A stretch of DNA of 64,000 nt, taken from assembly GCF_014199305.1 (NCBI RefSeq), contig NZ_JACIJK010000005.1:62001-126000 (forward strand). Direction: 5' to 3'. Below the pieces are notes generated by a model. It did not search any database and was not told the origin of the DNA. It was given only the letters and a program-made list of their open reading frames with translations. The first letter of the stretch is position 1. Each line of letters starts with the position of its first letter. This document shows, in pieces, positions 50,899-60,138 of the stretch. The position numbers were made by a program, and so were the translations under genes. This stretch comes from Sphingomonas aerophila. Its GTDB lineage: Bacteria > Pseudomonadota > Alphaproteobacteria > Sphingomonadales > Sphingomonadaceae.

Positions 50899-53367
50899 TC
50901 AGTACCTCAGGCTCAGCGTTCCGAACACCGTCCGCCCCGTCGCGACCGAGGCATAGTGGTTGCCATAGACCTGGTTGAAGTAGGTCTTGTTGGTCACGTT
51001 CTGCGCGTTGACGCTGACCTCGACCGCATGGGTGATCGCATAGCTCGCGCGCAGGTCGAACCGCCAGTAATCGGGGATGGAGCGGTAGAGCACCTTGGTC
51101 GCCGGGTTTACCGTCACCACGCCCGCCGCGTTCTGCGTCGCGCTGCGATTATCGGCATAGCCGCCATATTGCCGGCCCATGTAGATCGCCGTGCCGCCGA
51201 CCTGGAAACCCTTGAACAGCTCCACATTGGTGGTCGCGGTGAAGCTGTGCTTGGCCGTCTGGGGCATCTGCTTGCCAGTGTTGACCGACGGCACAGCCAC
51301 GGTTTTCGTCCCCTGCGCGCCGACCGCCGCTGCGGTCAGCACGGTGTAGCCGCCGTCCAGGATCTTGGGCTCCAGGTAGGTGTAGCCGCCGAAGACCGTC
51401 CAGCCGGGCAGCACCGTGCCGCTCGCCGACAGTTCGACCCCGCGGATACGACTGCGACCAACGAACTCGATCGTCCCGGCGTCGCTCGTCACGCGGGCAT
51501 TGTCGATGTCGGTCTGGAACGCCGCGGCCTGAAGTTGCAGGCGATCGCCCACCAAAGACGCTTTGGCCCCAACCTCATAGCTCTTGGTCTTGGTCGGGCG
51601 CAGATTGTCCAGGATCTGCAGGTTCGCATCCGTGATCGTGGTCGGCAGCGCGTTGGTCTCCTGCCCTTCGCCCAACAGGCTGTTGGGTGGCGTCGCGGCT
51701 GTCGCATAGCTTGCATACAGGCTGGTTTGCGCCGTTGGCTTGAACACCAGCCCTGCCTGCCAGTTGAACAGCTTATCCGTGCGGGCCAGGCGGATCTGCT
51801 GCGCGCCCGCCGCGACCGGCGGCCGCAGCACCGACTTGAACCGATCATATCGCGCGCCAAGGTTCAGGATCAGTGCCGGGGTGATCGTGATCGAATCGAA
51901 CCCGTACACCGCCTGCGTGGTGCCATCCTGCTGCGTTTCCGTGTTGGCCGCGCCCTTCACGATCGGGGTCGGCGTGGTGGACGTATCCGACGCGTAGTTG
52001 ACCCAGGGGTCGTATGGGTTCGGGTTGAACAGGCTGGTGCAGTAAAAGCGCGCGACCGTCGCCGCGTTGCACCGCGGGCTGACCGTTGATCCGCTCGCGG
52101 ACATAAAGGCCCCGCGCCGTGCCTGCTCCCAGGCGAACTCGGTCCCGATCGCAATCGAATGCTCGACCGAACCCGTCCTGAACGTCCCGAACAGGTCGGT
52201 CTGGTCGATGATGCTCTCGGTAAAGCCATAGCGCGTGTTCCCGCGCCGCCAGACATAGCCGCCCGCCGCACCCAGGTTCGGGCCCGGCGCCGCACCTGGC
52301 GTGCCGAACACGTTGCCTTGGCTGTCGTCGGGCAGCAGAAAGATGTACGACTGGTCCGTCCGGTTGAAACGCGCCGTGTTGCGCAGCGTCAGCTTGCCGA
52401 AGTCATGCTCGACCCGCAGCATCGCCTGGTTCGTCGTCGCATCGCGGAAGTCACGATCGGCGAGGCCGTAAAAGGTCGATCGGTCGACATAGCCGGTCTG
52501 CCCGCCCGCCGTGGTCACTCGCCCGATCGCCGGCTCCGTTACGATCCGGCCCGTGCCCGGCGCATTGCCGACCGTGAACAGGAAGGGAATGCCGCTGTCG
52601 GGCAGTTGATGGCTTTCGAGGTAATAGTAGCTGGCCGTCAACCGCGTCGGCGTACCGAGCCCAATCGTCACCGACGGCGCAAAGCCCCAGCGCTTGGCAT
52701 AGATGGCGTCGCGCTTGGCAAAGTCCTGGTCGTGCCACACGCCCGCGATCCGGACGGCGACGGTATCCGCCAGCTTTGCGTTTAGGTCCGCGGTGACGCG
52801 TTTGTAATCCGCCTCGCCATAGCTGCCGCTCACCCGCGCAAAAGTGTCGAGCTGGGGCAGCTTTGAGATGATGTTGATGGTGCCGCCCGCTGCGCCCCGC
52901 CCGCCCAGCGTCGAATCCGACCCGCGCACGATCTGAACGGAATCGGTCGCGAACACCTCCCGCGTCTGGCTCCCCAGGTCGCGCACGCCATCGACATAGA
53001 TCGCGCCCTGCGTGTCGAAGCCGCGGATAAAGGGCCGGTCGCCGATCGGATTGCCACCCTCCGCCGCACCAAAGGTGATGCCCGGCACCGTGCGCAGCGC
53101 GTCCTCCAGACTGTTCGACCCGGTCTGCTCGATGACCTGCGACGACAGCACCACCACCGATCGCGGCGTATCGACCAGCGGCGCGACCTGCTTTGCCTCC
53201 CGGTGCGGCGCTGCACGCTGGCCGCTCACCACCACGTCCGCGCGCTGATCGTCGTCGGCGCTCGCATCCAAGGGGGCCGGAGTCACACGATCTTCGGCTA
53301 GCGCGGGCGCTGTCGCGAACGCGCCAACGCAGCTTAGCGCCAGAAACGAGACAGCTTGGTTCGACAC
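50899..53367 (-). CDS. TonB-dependent siderophore receptor
   Basis: An 822-residue catecholate-type siderophore receptor. Signal peptide ends near APALAE; plug with VVVSGQRAAPH, TPRSVVVLSSQVIEQTGSNSLEDALR and GRGAAGGTINIISK; barrel ending in Tyr. First gene of a four-gene operon with Sel1, PiuC and PepSY, matching the Pseudomonas piu gene group (PiuA and PiuC). GTG start at 53367 with AGGGGGG upstream. A Fur-box-like site lies upstream. Iron-siderophore import is well supported by context; exact siderophore unknown. Confidence 0.92.
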   Translation of the reverse strand: MSNQAVSFLALSCVGAFATAPALAEDRVTPAPLDASADDDQRADVVVSGQRAAPHREAKQVAPLVDTPRSVVVLSSQVIEQTGSNSLEDALRTVPGITFGAAEGGNPIGDRPFIRGFDTQGAIYVDGVRDLGSQTREVFATDSVQIVRGSDSTLGGRGAAGGTINIISKLPQLDTFARVSGSYGEADYKRVTADLNAKLADTVAVRIAGVWHDQDFAKRDAIYAKRWGFAPSVTIGLGTPTRLTASYYYLESHQLPDSGIPFLFTVGNAPGTGRIVTEPAIGRVTTAGGQTGYVDRSTFYGLADRDFRDATTNQAMLRVEHDFGKLTLRNTARFNRTDQSYIFLLPDDSQGNVFGTPGAAPGPNLGAAGGYVWRRGNTRYGFTESIIDQTDLFGTFRTGSVEHSIAIGTEFAWEQARRGAFMSASGSTVSPRCNAATVARFYCTSLFNPNPYDPWVNYASDTSTTPTPIVKGAANTETQQDGTTQAVYGFDSITITPALILNLGARYDRFKSVLRPPVAAGAQQIRLARTDKLFNWQAGLVFKPTAQTSLYASYATAATPPNSLLGEGQETNALPTTITDANLQILDNLRPTKTKSYEVGAKASLVGDRLQLQAAAFQTDIDNARVTSDAGTIEFVGRSRIRGVELSASGTVLPGWTVFGGYTYLEPKILDGGYTVLTAAAVGAQGTKTVAVPSVNTGKQMPQTAKHSFTATTNVELFKGFQVGGTAIYMGRQYGGYADNRSATQNAAGVVTVNPATKVLYRSIPDYWRFDLRASYAITHAVEVSVNAQNVTNKTYFNQVYGNHYASVATGRTVFGTLSLRY

Positions 53368-53421
53368 TTGGACCCCCCTTGGTTGGAGGATCGCTATTGC
53401 GATGCGTTCGCAGAGTCAACG

Positions 53422-53682
53422 CTATTGCGAGTGGTTCTCATTTCGGTCGCGGAATGTCCAGCTTCGCAGCACACTGGCCAGGTTGGGGGGATCGATCTGT
53501 GCCACGCGCGTCGCGTCGATCGCTGCGACCAGGGCGCTCAGCGGCAACCCGCGCGACCGTGCCGCGTCTTCCAGGGCAGACCAGAAGATCGGCTCAAGGC
53601 TGATGGAGGTTTGATGCCCGGCAATGGTGACCGATCGTTTGACCGGCCCGACAAAACCGCCATCCGGAGGAGCAATGCGCAT
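53422..53682 (-). CDS. Ribbon-helix-helix domain protein
   Basis: An 86-residue protein with RHH_4-type signature: KRSVTIAGHQTSISLEPIFWSALEDAARSRGLPLSALVAAID, then a hydrophobic tail near NLASVLRSW. Likely a DNA-binding dimer. Start ATG with strong GGAGGGAGG. Its 3' end contains the Fur-box-like site of the receptor operon, transcribed in the same direction, so it may be first gene of a longer iron-linked unit. Confidence 0.8.
   Translation of the reverse strand: MRIAPPDGGFVGPVKRSVTIAGHQTSISLEPIFWSALEDAARSRGLPLSALVAAIDATRVAQIDPPNLASVLRSWTFRDRNENHSQ
53426..53440 (-). promoter_or_regulatory. Fur-box-like operator
   Basis: TGAGAACCACTCGCA (minus strand) matches the 7-1-7 Fur half-site pattern TGATAAT-N-ATTATCA at 10 of 14 positions. 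It lies about 60-75 bases upstream of the receptor start. A 10-base direct repeat (gctattgcga at 53393-53402 and 53421-53430) flanks it. Supports iron repression of the receptor-piuC operon. Confidence 0.55.
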
Positions 53683-53748
53683 CCTCCCTCCTATCCCGCC
53701 CCGATGCCCTGGTCATCCGAAGACCCGCAAGTCGTGATTGTCTTGGGA

Positions 53749-53764
53749 TGTGAGAACGTTCACA
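53749..53764 (+). promoter_or_regulatory. CRP-like TGTGA-N6-TCACA site
   Basis: TGTGA-GAACGT-TCACA, the exact CRP/FNR-type consensus with six-base spacer, ends 8 bases before the acyltransferase ATG. Its place downstream of any usual promoter suggests repression or coincidence; a LacI- or GntR-like operator is also possible because the core GAACGTTC is palindromic. Confidence 0.4.
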
Positions 53765-53772
53765 AACGTGTC

Positions 53773-54918
53773 ATGAGCGATCAAGCCGCAACCTCCACCG
53801 ACGCGACCGCCCCTGGCAAAAGCCATTATGTGATCCTGGACGGGCTGCGAGGTGTCGCATCCTTGACGGTGGTCGTGTTCCACCTGTTCGAAGCCTACGC
53901 CAACAACGATCCGCAGCAGCAGATCATCAATCATGGCTACCTGGCGGTGGACTTCTTCTTCCTGCTTTCGGGCTTTGTCGTCGCCTACGCCTATGACGAT
54001 CGCTGGGGTCGCATGACCCTGGGGGGCTTCTTCACGCGCCGCTTAGTGCGTCTTCAGCCCATGGTGATCATGGGCAGTTTGATCGGCGCCGCGCTGTTCG
54101 CGTTTCAGGGCTTCTCGATCTTTCCCAACCATGGTTCGGCATCGTTCTGGACCGTGATTGCGGTGATGCTGCTCGGCTGCGTCATGATCCCGCTGCCCAA
54201 GAGCGCCGACATACGTGGCTGGACGGAGATCTATCCCCTGAACGGTCCCGCCTGGTCGTTGTTCTACGAATACATCGCCAACGCGCTGTACGCGCTTGGC
54301 CTGCGCCGCTTGTCCAATCGCGCGCTCGCCGCGCTGGTCGCGATCGCTGCCTGCGCCACCTTGTACCTCGCGGTGGCTGGGCCGCGTGGCGACCTGATCG
54401 GCGGCTGGGCCCTGGACGCGGCGGGCATCCAGATCGGCCTTACCCGCGTCATGTTCCCATTCTTCGCCGGGATCCTCCTCATGCGCCTTGGCGGCTTGAT
54501 CCGGGTTCGTCACGCCTTTGCGGTCAGCAGCCTGTTGCTGGTCGTGGCACTCGCCCTGCCGCGCTTCGGCGGCAAGGAGCATCTGTGGATCAACGGCCTG
54601 TACGACGCAGCCGCCGTGATCTTCCTGTTTCCGCTGATCGTGGCGATCGGCGCCGGCGACAAGAGCGCCGACGGCGTGTCGGTACGGATCGCCCGCTTCT
54701 TCGGCGACCTGTCATACCCGCTCTACATCACCCATTACCCGCTGATCTATATCTACACCGGCTGGGTGGTGGACCGCAAAGTCCCCGGAGCACAGGGGGC
54801 GCTTTTGGGCGCCGTCGTCCTCGCTGCCGCTGTCGCGCTCGCCTATGCGTGCCTCAAGCTCTTCGACGAACCTGTCCGGCGCTGGCTGGCGGCTCGGCTG
54901 CTGGCCAAGCGCGGCTGA
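53773..54918 (+). CDS. Acyltransferase family 3 membrane protein
   Basis: A 381-residue integral membrane acyltransferase (OafA/NodX type) with about ten helices. The family signature ILDGLRGVASLTVVVFHLFE near residue 20 carries the essential His, and GYLAVDFFFLLSGFV and ARFFGDLSYPLYITHYPLIY follow. Such enzymes add acetyl or other acyl groups to lipids, O-antigens or exopolysaccharides; target unknown. ATG 53773 fits the domain start; no clear Shine-Dalgarno, and an upstream ATG (53704) is in frame. Confidence 0.86.
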   Translation: MSDQAATSTDATAPGKSHYVILDGLRGVASLTVVVFHLFEAYANNDPQQQIINHGYLAVDFFFLLSGFVVAYAYDDRWGRMTLGGFFTRRLVRLQPMVIMGSLIGAALFAFQGFSIFPNHGSASFWTVIAVMLLGCVMIPLPKSADIRGWTEIYPLNGPAWSLFYEYIANALYALGLRRLSNRALAALVAIAACATLYLAVAGPRGDLIGGWALDAAGIQIGLTRVMFPFFAGILLMRLGGLIRVRHAFAVSSLLLVVALALPRFGGKEHLWINGLYDAAAVIFLFPLIVAIGAGDKSADGVSVRIARFFGDLSYPLYITHYPLIYIYTGWVVDRKVPGAQGALLGAVVLAAAVALAYACLKLFDEPVRRWLAARLLAKRG

Positions 54919-54936
54919 TCGAGCCTCGGGGCGCGA

Positions 54937-55309
54937 TCAGAACATTTCGTCTAGCATGAGGTGGAAGTGGGGCTTGCGCCCATCAGGCTCCGCAATTCCG
55001 TACTGCTGAGACAATCTGGCCTGCAGCCTTTCGCCAACCTCGGTCGGGCAGTTCCACAGAATCGTCAGGTCCTGACAGCAGGCCGCAATCCCGGCCTGCC
55101 CCACATCAGTGCATCCGACCACCTCGCCCCGCGATCAACAGGTCAGGGACGCCCGGCCTGCCGTGCAGCCGGCACACGGGCCCGCCGAAATCGCTCCCCG
55201 CGCTGCGCACCCACTGGTGGCCGGCAATGTTGTCGACCATGCTGGCGGGCACAGCCGGTTCTGCACACGGCTGTTCGCCATCGCCCTCCGTCACAGGCCC
55301 GTCACGCAC
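54937..55309 (-). pseudogene. Possible frameshifted hypothetical protein
   Basis: This stretch (between the acyltransferase and cobT) holds two short minus-strand ORFs, one ending at 55106 (start 55309; VDNIAGHQWVRSAGSDFGGP) and one at 54937-55122 (DLTILWNCPTEVGERLQARL, DGRKPHFHLMLDEMF). They overlap at a G-rich point near 55117-55125 (GGGGCGAGGTGG) and would join into one ~120-residue protein by a single-base shift. Codon use of the second part is less biased than its neighbours. No family recognised, so either decay, a sequencing error, or two spurious ORFs. Confidence 0.35.
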
Positions 55310-55320
55310 AGCGCGCGCCC

Positions 55321-57150
55321 TCAGTCGGTGTCGAACAACGCCGCCAGTTGCTCGATGATCGTGCCGCCCAGTTGCTCGGCATCCATGATCGTCACCGCTC
55401 GGGAGTAATAGCGGGTCACGTCATGCCCGATGCCGATCGCGACCAGCTCGACCGGCGATCGCCCTTCGATCCAGCCGATCACCTGACGCAAGTGCCGCTC
55501 CAGATAGCTTCCCGAGTTCACGCTCAGCGTCGAATCGTCCACCGGCGCACCGTCGGAGATCACCATCAGTATGCGCCGCTCCTCGGGCCGCGCCATCAGG
55601 CGGCTGTGCGCCCACAACAGCGCCTCGCCGTCGATATTCTCCTTCAGCAGCCCTTCGCGCATCATCAGGCCAAGCGCGTTGCGCGCCCGCCGCCACGGCT
55701 CGTCCGCCTTTTTGTAGACGATGTGCCGCAGGTCGTTGAGGCGCCCCGGCTGGGGCGGCCGCCCCGCGGCAAGCCACGTTTCACGCGACTGCCCGCCCTT
55801 CCACGCGCGGGTCGTGAAGCCCAGGATCTCCGTCTTTACCCCGCACCGCTCCAGCGTGCGCGCGAGGATGTCGGCGCTGATCGCGGCGATGGAGATCGGC
55901 CGCCCGCGCATGGAGCCCGAATTGTCGATCAACAGCGTTACGACCGTGTCGCGGAACTCGGTATCGCGCTCGACCTTGTACGACAGCGACTGACCCGGAG
56001 ATACGACCACGCGGGCCAGCCGCGCCGCGTCCAGCAGCCCTTCTTCCTGGTCAAAGTCCCAGGACCGGTTCTGTTGCGCCATCAGTCGCCGCTGCAATCG
56101 GTTGGCGAGCTTCGACACCGCCGATTGCAGGTGCACCAGCTGCTGGTCCAGATAGCCGCGCAGTCGCGCCAACTCATCCGCATCGGTCAGCTCGTCGGCG
56201 GCGATCACCTCGTCAAACTGGTTGGTCCATGCCTTGTAGTCGAACTGCGGCGCCAGGTCGTGGCTCGGCCGGTTGGGGCGGACCGGCTGCGCGCCCTCGT
56301 CGCCGTCGTCACCCGGCTCGCCCTCCATCTCGTCAACGCCATCGTCGCTGGCCTGTTGTTCCTCGCCCTCGCCCTCGTCGCTGTCGGATTGCTGTTGTTC
56401 GCCGCGCTGCTCGACCTCGCCCTGGCCCTCACCGCCCTGCTCGTCGCCTTCCTCGGTCTCGCTTTCTTCCGAGGAGTTCTCAGCCGAGTCCTCCTCGCCG
56501 CCTTCGTCCGCGTCGCTCGGCTCGATCTCGCCCTCGACCAGTTCCAGGTCGGCAAGCATCTTCATCGCCAGCCCCTGGAACGCGCGCTGGTCATCCAGCG
56601 CCAGCGCCAGACTGGCAAGGTCGGTGCGGCCCGCAATCCATTCACGCGTCAGGGCCAGCGCGGGCTGCGCTGCGGCCGGGGCTTCCTGCCCGGTCAGCGC
56701 CTCGCGCACCAACAGCGCCAGCGCGGTCGACAGCGGCACTTCCTCACGCGATCGGGCGCGGGTGATCGGGTCGGACCGCAGCCGCACGTCCAGCGCATGG
56801 GTCAGGTTGTCGGAAATGCCCTGATAGCCGCGGCTGCCCAGTGCCTCGACCCGCGCGCCCTCCACCGCATCGAACACCGACCGCGCCACCGCCTCGTCGG
56901 GCGCGCCGCGTGCATGAAGCCCGGCGTCGTGATGGCGCAGCCGCAGGGCGAAGCCATCGGCAAAGCCGCGCGCTTCCGCCACCTGTTCCAGCGGCAGCCC
57001 GCGCGCGGGCATCGGCACCTTGAAGTGCTTGCCCGACTGGGTTGGCGCATCCGCGGTGAACGCCAATTCCACCTCCGCCTCGTCGGCCAGCGCGCGCGCG
57101 GTGCCGGCGAGAACGGCCTTGAACCGATCGAGGGGAGTTTCCGTGGCCAT
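55321..57150 (-). CDS. cobT: Cobaltochelatase subunit CobT
   Basis: A 609-residue partner of CobN and CobS in ATP-driven cobalt insertion into hydrogenobyrinic diamide (aerobic cobalamin route). N-terminal helical region, a long acidic low-complexity centre (EE/DD/SE-rich, about 225-300), then a VWA domain with MIDAS motif DNSGSM near residue 406. ATG 57150 overlaps the toxin stop by one base, giving translational coupling. CobN is not in the window. Confidence 0.93.
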   Translation of the reverse strand: MATETPLDRFKAVLAGTARALADEAEVELAFTADAPTQSGKHFKVPMPARGLPLEQVAEARGFADGFALRLRHHDAGLHARGAPDEAVARSVFDAVEGARVEALGSRGYQGISDNLTHALDVRLRSDPITRARSREEVPLSTALALLVREALTGQEAPAAAQPALALTREWIAGRTDLASLALALDDQRAFQGLAMKMLADLELVEGEIEPSDADEGGEEDSAENSSEESETEEGDEQGGEGQGEVEQRGEQQQSDSDEGEGEEQQASDDGVDEMEGEPGDDGDEGAQPVRPNRPSHDLAPQFDYKAWTNQFDEVIAADELTDADELARLRGYLDQQLVHLQSAVSKLANRLQRRLMAQQNRSWDFDQEEGLLDAARLARVVVSPGQSLSYKVERDTEFRDTVVTLLIDNSGSMRGRPISIAAISADILARTLERCGVKTEILGFTTRAWKGGQSRETWLAAGRPPQPGRLNDLRHIVYKKADEPWRRARNALGLMMREGLLKENIDGEALLWAHSRLMARPEERRILMVISDGAPVDDSTLSVNSGSYLERHLRQVIGWIEGRSPVELVAIGIGHDVTRYYSRAVTIMDAEQLGGTIIEQLAALFDTD

Positions 57151-57539
57151 TACCAAAGCACCTTGCAGCCTAAACCCGCGAACTCGGGGTCGCGGGTCAC
57201 CACGACCAGACCCTCGCACCGCGCCTGGCCAGCGATCAGCCGGTCAAACGGGTCACGATGCGGGCTGTCCAGATACGCCGCTTCCAGGGCGTGTTGATCG
57301 GACACGTTGATCAGGTCGAACCCGTTGTCTGCCATCAAGCCGGAATATTCGGCGCGAAAGGCAGGCAGTTCCGGAAGGCGGCCAGCGTGAGACTTGATTG
57401 CAATCTCCCATATGCTCGCCACACTGACACAGATGCGCTCGGCTCCTTCCCCGATCAGTCGCCGGGCCGCTGCGCCAAGCTTGGGACTGTCCACCCACCA
57501 CCAGAGCGCTGCGTGCGTGTCGAGCAAATAGCCTGTCAC
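57150..57539 (-). CDS. VapC-like PIN-domain toxin
   Basis: A 129-residue PIN-domain ribonuclease. Acidic metal-binding residues D7 ([10 protein letters not shown]), E45 (SIWEIAIK), D96 and D99 ([11 protein letters not shown]) are all present. It should cleave RNA when not bound by the antitoxin. GTG start at 57539 overlaps the antitoxin stop (GTGA), and its own stop overlaps the cobT ATG by one base. A toxin coupled to cobT is unusual. Confidence 0.85.
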   Translation of the reverse strand: MTGYLLDTHAALWWWVDSPKLGAAARRLIGEGAERICVSVASIWEIAIKSHAGRLPELPAFRAEYSGLMADNGFDLINVSDQHALEAAYLDSPHRDPFDRLIAGQARCEGLVVVTRDPEFAGLGCKVLW

Positions 57540-57817
57540 AATCCGTGCTTCTCCAGCCGCTTGCCTTCCCACATCTCGAGCTCGTCATCCGGTAAGGGAT
57601 CGAACCAGACCGAATCGGGTATTTCGCCCAGCACCGTCAGGCCACCCGGCGTTCGCTTGCGCTTGGCCACGGGCTCGATTGGCACCAGCTTGGCATAGGG
57701 CACGCCTGCCTTCGCCACGATGATCTCTTCCCCCGCATGGGCGCGGTCGACCAAGCGCGAAAACTGAGTTTTCGCTTCATGCACGTTGAACGTCTTTTGC
57801 GGGTCGGCCTCGGCCAT
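57536..57817 (-). CDS. Phd/YefM-like antitoxin
   Basis: A 93-residue antitoxin with an N-terminal Phd fold (FNVHEAKTQFSRLVDRAHAGEEIIVAKAGVPYAKLVPI) and a C-terminal toxin-binding segment ending PDSVWFDPLPDDELEMWEG, typical of partners of PIN toxins. ATG 57817 has GGAGG upstream. It probably represses its promoter via the inverted repeat at 57833-57855. Confidence 0.88.
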   Translation of the reverse strand: MAEADPQKTFNVHEAKTQFSRLVDRAHAGEEIIVAKAGVPYAKLVPIEPVAKRKRTPGGLTVLGEIPDSVWFDPLPDDELEMWEGKRLEKHGL

Positions 57818-57832
57818 CGCTCGCCTCCTCGT

Positions 57833-57855
57833 GTGGACTAAGTGGCTTAGTCCAC
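57833..57855 (-). promoter_or_regulatory. Perfect inverted repeat upstream of the antitoxin
   Basis: GTGGACTAAG-TGG-CTTAGTCCAC, a perfect 10-bp dyad with a three-base centre, lies 16 bases before the antitoxin start and 21 bases after the cobS stop. Phd-type antitoxins bind palindromes at their promoters, so an autoregulatory operator is likely. It lacks a T-tract, making a terminator role less likely. Confidence 0.6.
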
Positions 57856-57875
57856 CCCGATCTTCAAGCCCGCGC

Positions 57876-58880
57876 CTACGCCTTGCTGGCAACGCTCTCG
57901 GGCAGGTCCTTGCCGAACACGCGCTGATAATATTCCGCCACCAGCGGCCGCTCCGCTTCGTCGCACTTGTTCAGGAACGACAGGCGGAACGCAAAGCCGA
58001 CATCGCCGAAGATCAGCGTGTTCTGCGCCCAGGTGATCACCGTGCGCGGGCTCATGACGGTGGAGATGTCGCCGTTGATGAAGCCCTTGCGCGTCAGGTC
58101 GGCGACCCGAACCATGTTTTCCACCTGCTTCTTGCCGTCGGGCTTGTCATATTCGCCCGACTTGGCGAGCACGATCTGCGCCTCGGTCGCGGCAGGCAGG
58201 TAGTTCAGTGTCACCACGATATTCCAGCGGTCCATCTGGCCCTGGTTGATCTGCTGCGTGCCATGATACAGCCCGCTGGTATCGCCCAGGCCGACCGTGT
58301 TGGCCGTCGCGAACAGCCGGAAATACGGGTTCGGGCGGATCACGCGATTCTGGTCAAGCAGGGTCAGCTTGCCCTCCGTTTCCAGCACGCGCTGGATCAC
58401 GAACATGACGTCCGGGCGGCCTGCGTCATATTCATCAAAGACGAGCGCGGTCGGTGTCTGCAGCGCCCAGGGGAGCAGCCCTTCGCGGAACTCGGTCACC
58501 TGCTGCCCGTCCCGCAGCACGATCGCATCGCGCCCGACCAGGTCGATGCGGCTGATATGCGCGTCCAGGTTGATGCGGATGCACGGCCATTTCAGCCGCG
58601 CCGCGACCTGTTCGATATGTGTCGACTTGCCGGTGCCGTGATAGCCTTGCACCATCACGCGGCGGTTGTGGGCAAAGCCCGCCAGTACCGCCAGCGTCGT
58701 GTCCGGGTCGAACACATAAGCGGGGTCGCTGTCGGGCACCCTCTCGTCCGCCTCGCTGAACGCGGGCACTTCCATGTCGATGTCGATGCCGAACACATCG
58801 CGCACGGACACGGTCTTGTCGGGAGCGGCGAGCAGAGTCGTCTCGCGGCTGTCGGGCTGGCTATTGGACAGGTCGGTCAT
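57876..58880 (-). CDS. cobS: Cobaltochelatase subunit CobS
   Basis: A 334-residue AAA+ ATPase of cobaltochelatase. Walker [10 protein letters not shown] (79-87), Walker [14 protein letters not shown], and sensor block [19 protein letters not shown]. With CobT and CobN it inserts Co2+. Length fits (~330). No cobalamin riboswitch is visible near it. It lies between the toxin-antitoxin pair (downstream) and the HxlR gene. Confidence 0.94.
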   Translation of the reverse strand: MTDLSNSQPDSRETTLLAAPDKTVSVRDVFGIDIDMEVPAFSEADERVPDSDPAYVFDPDTTLAVLAGFAHNRRVMVQGYHGTGKSTHIEQVAARLKWPCIRINLDAHISRIDLVGRDAIVLRDGQQVTEFREGLLPWALQTPTALVFDEYDAGRPDVMFVIQRVLETEGKLTLLDQNRVIRPNPYFRLFATANTVGLGDTSGLYHGTQQINQGQMDRWNIVVTLNYLPAATEAQIVLAKSGEYDKPDGKKQVENMVRVADLTRKGFINGDISTVMSPRTVITWAQNTLIFGDVGFAFRLSFLNKCDEAERPLVAEYYQRVFGKDLPESVASKA

Positions 58881-58942
58881 GGTTCGCTTTCGGGATACGC
58901 TAACGCCTTAAAGCAGGGGTCGGGCGCAACTCAAGACGCGCG

Positions 58943-59626
58943 TCAGGCGATCTTCTCCGGCAGGCGGAACAGGTCAATGAATTGACCTGCCACATGGGGA
59001 TCGCCGGTGGCCGACAACAGCCCCTCCCCGTTCACCCCCGCCTTGCCATAGATGGTGCGCCGCATGGCCATGGTGTCGCCGGCAAAGGTCACGTCGGCCG
59101 CGTCGACGTCCCCGCGCACAACGCTCATTTCGCCACGTTCCAGCCGCACGATGAAGCTGTCGTCGGGAAATCGGAACGCAACCGTCGCTTCAATTTTGTT
59201 CAGAGCGGAATGATCGACCAGGGTCAGCAGCGACTGCATGGCCGAAGCGGTAGACATAAAGGCAAGCGGATCGTGCCGCTTCGATCGCGCAGCCCAGCGA
59301 CCCATCACCTGGATGATCGGCTCCGCCTCCTGCCCCCACCGCGTCAGTTCATAGACCTGGACGTTGGCGGGGGAGGACAGCTTGCGCCGCATCAGGATTC
59401 CCGCGGCCTCCATGCTGTCCAGCCGCTGGGTCAGGATGTTGGCGCTGATGCCCGGAAGGTTCGCCTTGATCTCTCCAAACCGCCTGGGGCCGTACATCAG
59501 TTCGCGCAGGATCAGCAGCGACCAGCGCTCACCCAGAAACTCCAATGCAAGCGCGGTGCCGCACGCATCGTCGTACCAGCGTTTGGGGGCGGGCGATTTA
59601 CCCTCGGTCACTTTTTCTAACTTCAT
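58943..59626 (-). CDS. HxlR-family regulator with SCP2-like C-terminal domain
   Basis: A 227-residue regulator. The winged helix (LEFLGERWSLLILRELMYGPRRFGEI, then ISANILTQRLDSMEAAGIL) fits HxlR, and Cys22 (YDDACGTALAL) occupies the conserved N-terminal position used for redox/electrophile sensing in YodB and HypR. The last ~100 residues (FIVRLERGEMSVVRGDVDAADVTFAG) look like an SCP2-type sterol-carrier domain, an extension seen in some HxlR proteins. Divergent from a seven-gene detoxification operon, which it likely controls. Confidence 0.85.
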   Translation of the reverse strand: MKLEKVTEGKSPAPKRWYDDACGTALALEFLGERWSLLILRELMYGPRRFGEIKANLPGISANILTQRLDSMEAAGILMRRKLSSPANVQVYELTRWGQEAEPIIQVMGRWAARSKRHDPLAFMSTASAMQSLLTLVDHSALNKIEATVAFRFPDDSFIVRLERGEMSVVRGDVDAADVTFAGDTMAMRRTIYGKAGVNGEGLLSATGDPHVAGQFIDLFRLPEKIA

Positions 59627-59650
59627 CGTTGTTTTTCTTAACTGCGCGAG

Positions 59651-59661
59651 GCATCCCATGC
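59651..59661. promoter_or_regulatory. Short dyad in the divergent HxlR/VOC promoter
   Basis: GCATCCCATGC lies in the 65-base gap between the HxlR gene and the first VOC gene, flanked by ACTG and CAGT. Candidate binding site of the regulator; the element is short and could be chance. Confidence 0.3.
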
Positions 59662-59691
59662 AAACAGTGAGTCGGGGAGGAAAGTTGCACC

Positions 59692-60138
59692 ATGCAAAAG
59701 GCTATCTTCATCAACCTGCCGGTTAGCGACGTCGCACGATCAACCGCGTTCTATGAAGCACTGGGGTTTGAGAAGAACCCATCCTTCTCCAACGAGCACG
59801 GTTCGGGGATGGTCTGGTCCGACAGCATCAACGTCATGCTGCTCGATAGGGCATTCTACTCGACCTTCACGCCCAAGAAGATCATCGACGCACACACCGA
59901 AACCCAGGCGCTGTTCGCCCTGTCCTTTGACGACCGCACTGCCGTCGACGCCATCACCCAGGCGGCGATCGCCGCCGGCGGGCGCGAGGCGCATGAGGCG
60001 GAGGATCAGGGCTTCATGTACAGCCGCGCCTTTGAGGATCTGGACGGCCATGGCTGGGGGCCGTTCTGCATGGATGTTGCCGCCTTTGTCGCCCCACAGC
60101 CGGACCAGGCAGGGCGGGCCGAACAGGCCGCGGCATGA
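59692..60138 (+). CDS. VOC-family (glyoxalase/bleomycin-resistance fold) protein
   Basis: A 148-residue VOC protein beginning MQKAIFINLPVSDVARSTAFYEALGF, with the N-terminal beta-alpha-beta-beta-beta unit and a second half ending GFMYSRAFEDLDGHGWGPFCMD. No Met/His metal set can be assigned with certainty. First gene of the HxlR-controlled operon, with GGGGAGG upstream. It may act on aldehydes or electrophilic metabolites. Confidence 0.82.
   Translation: MQKAIFINLPVSDVARSTAFYEALGFEKNPSFSNEHGSGMVWSDSINVMLLDRAFYSTFTPKKIIDAHTETQALFALSFDDRTAVDAITQAAIAAGGREAHEAEDQGFMYSRAFEDLDGHGWGPFCMDVAAFVAPQPDQAGRAEQAAA

Noticed and set aside
54961-57297. A 778-codon ORF antisense to cobT
   Set aside because: Shadow of a GC-rich gene with a long acidic repeat-like centre; no recognisable protein, no ribosome site.
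57876-58942. Cobalamin riboswitch near cobS/cobT
   Set aside because: No B12-box or typical fold seen near the cobS start; the genes sit behind short intergenic gaps.
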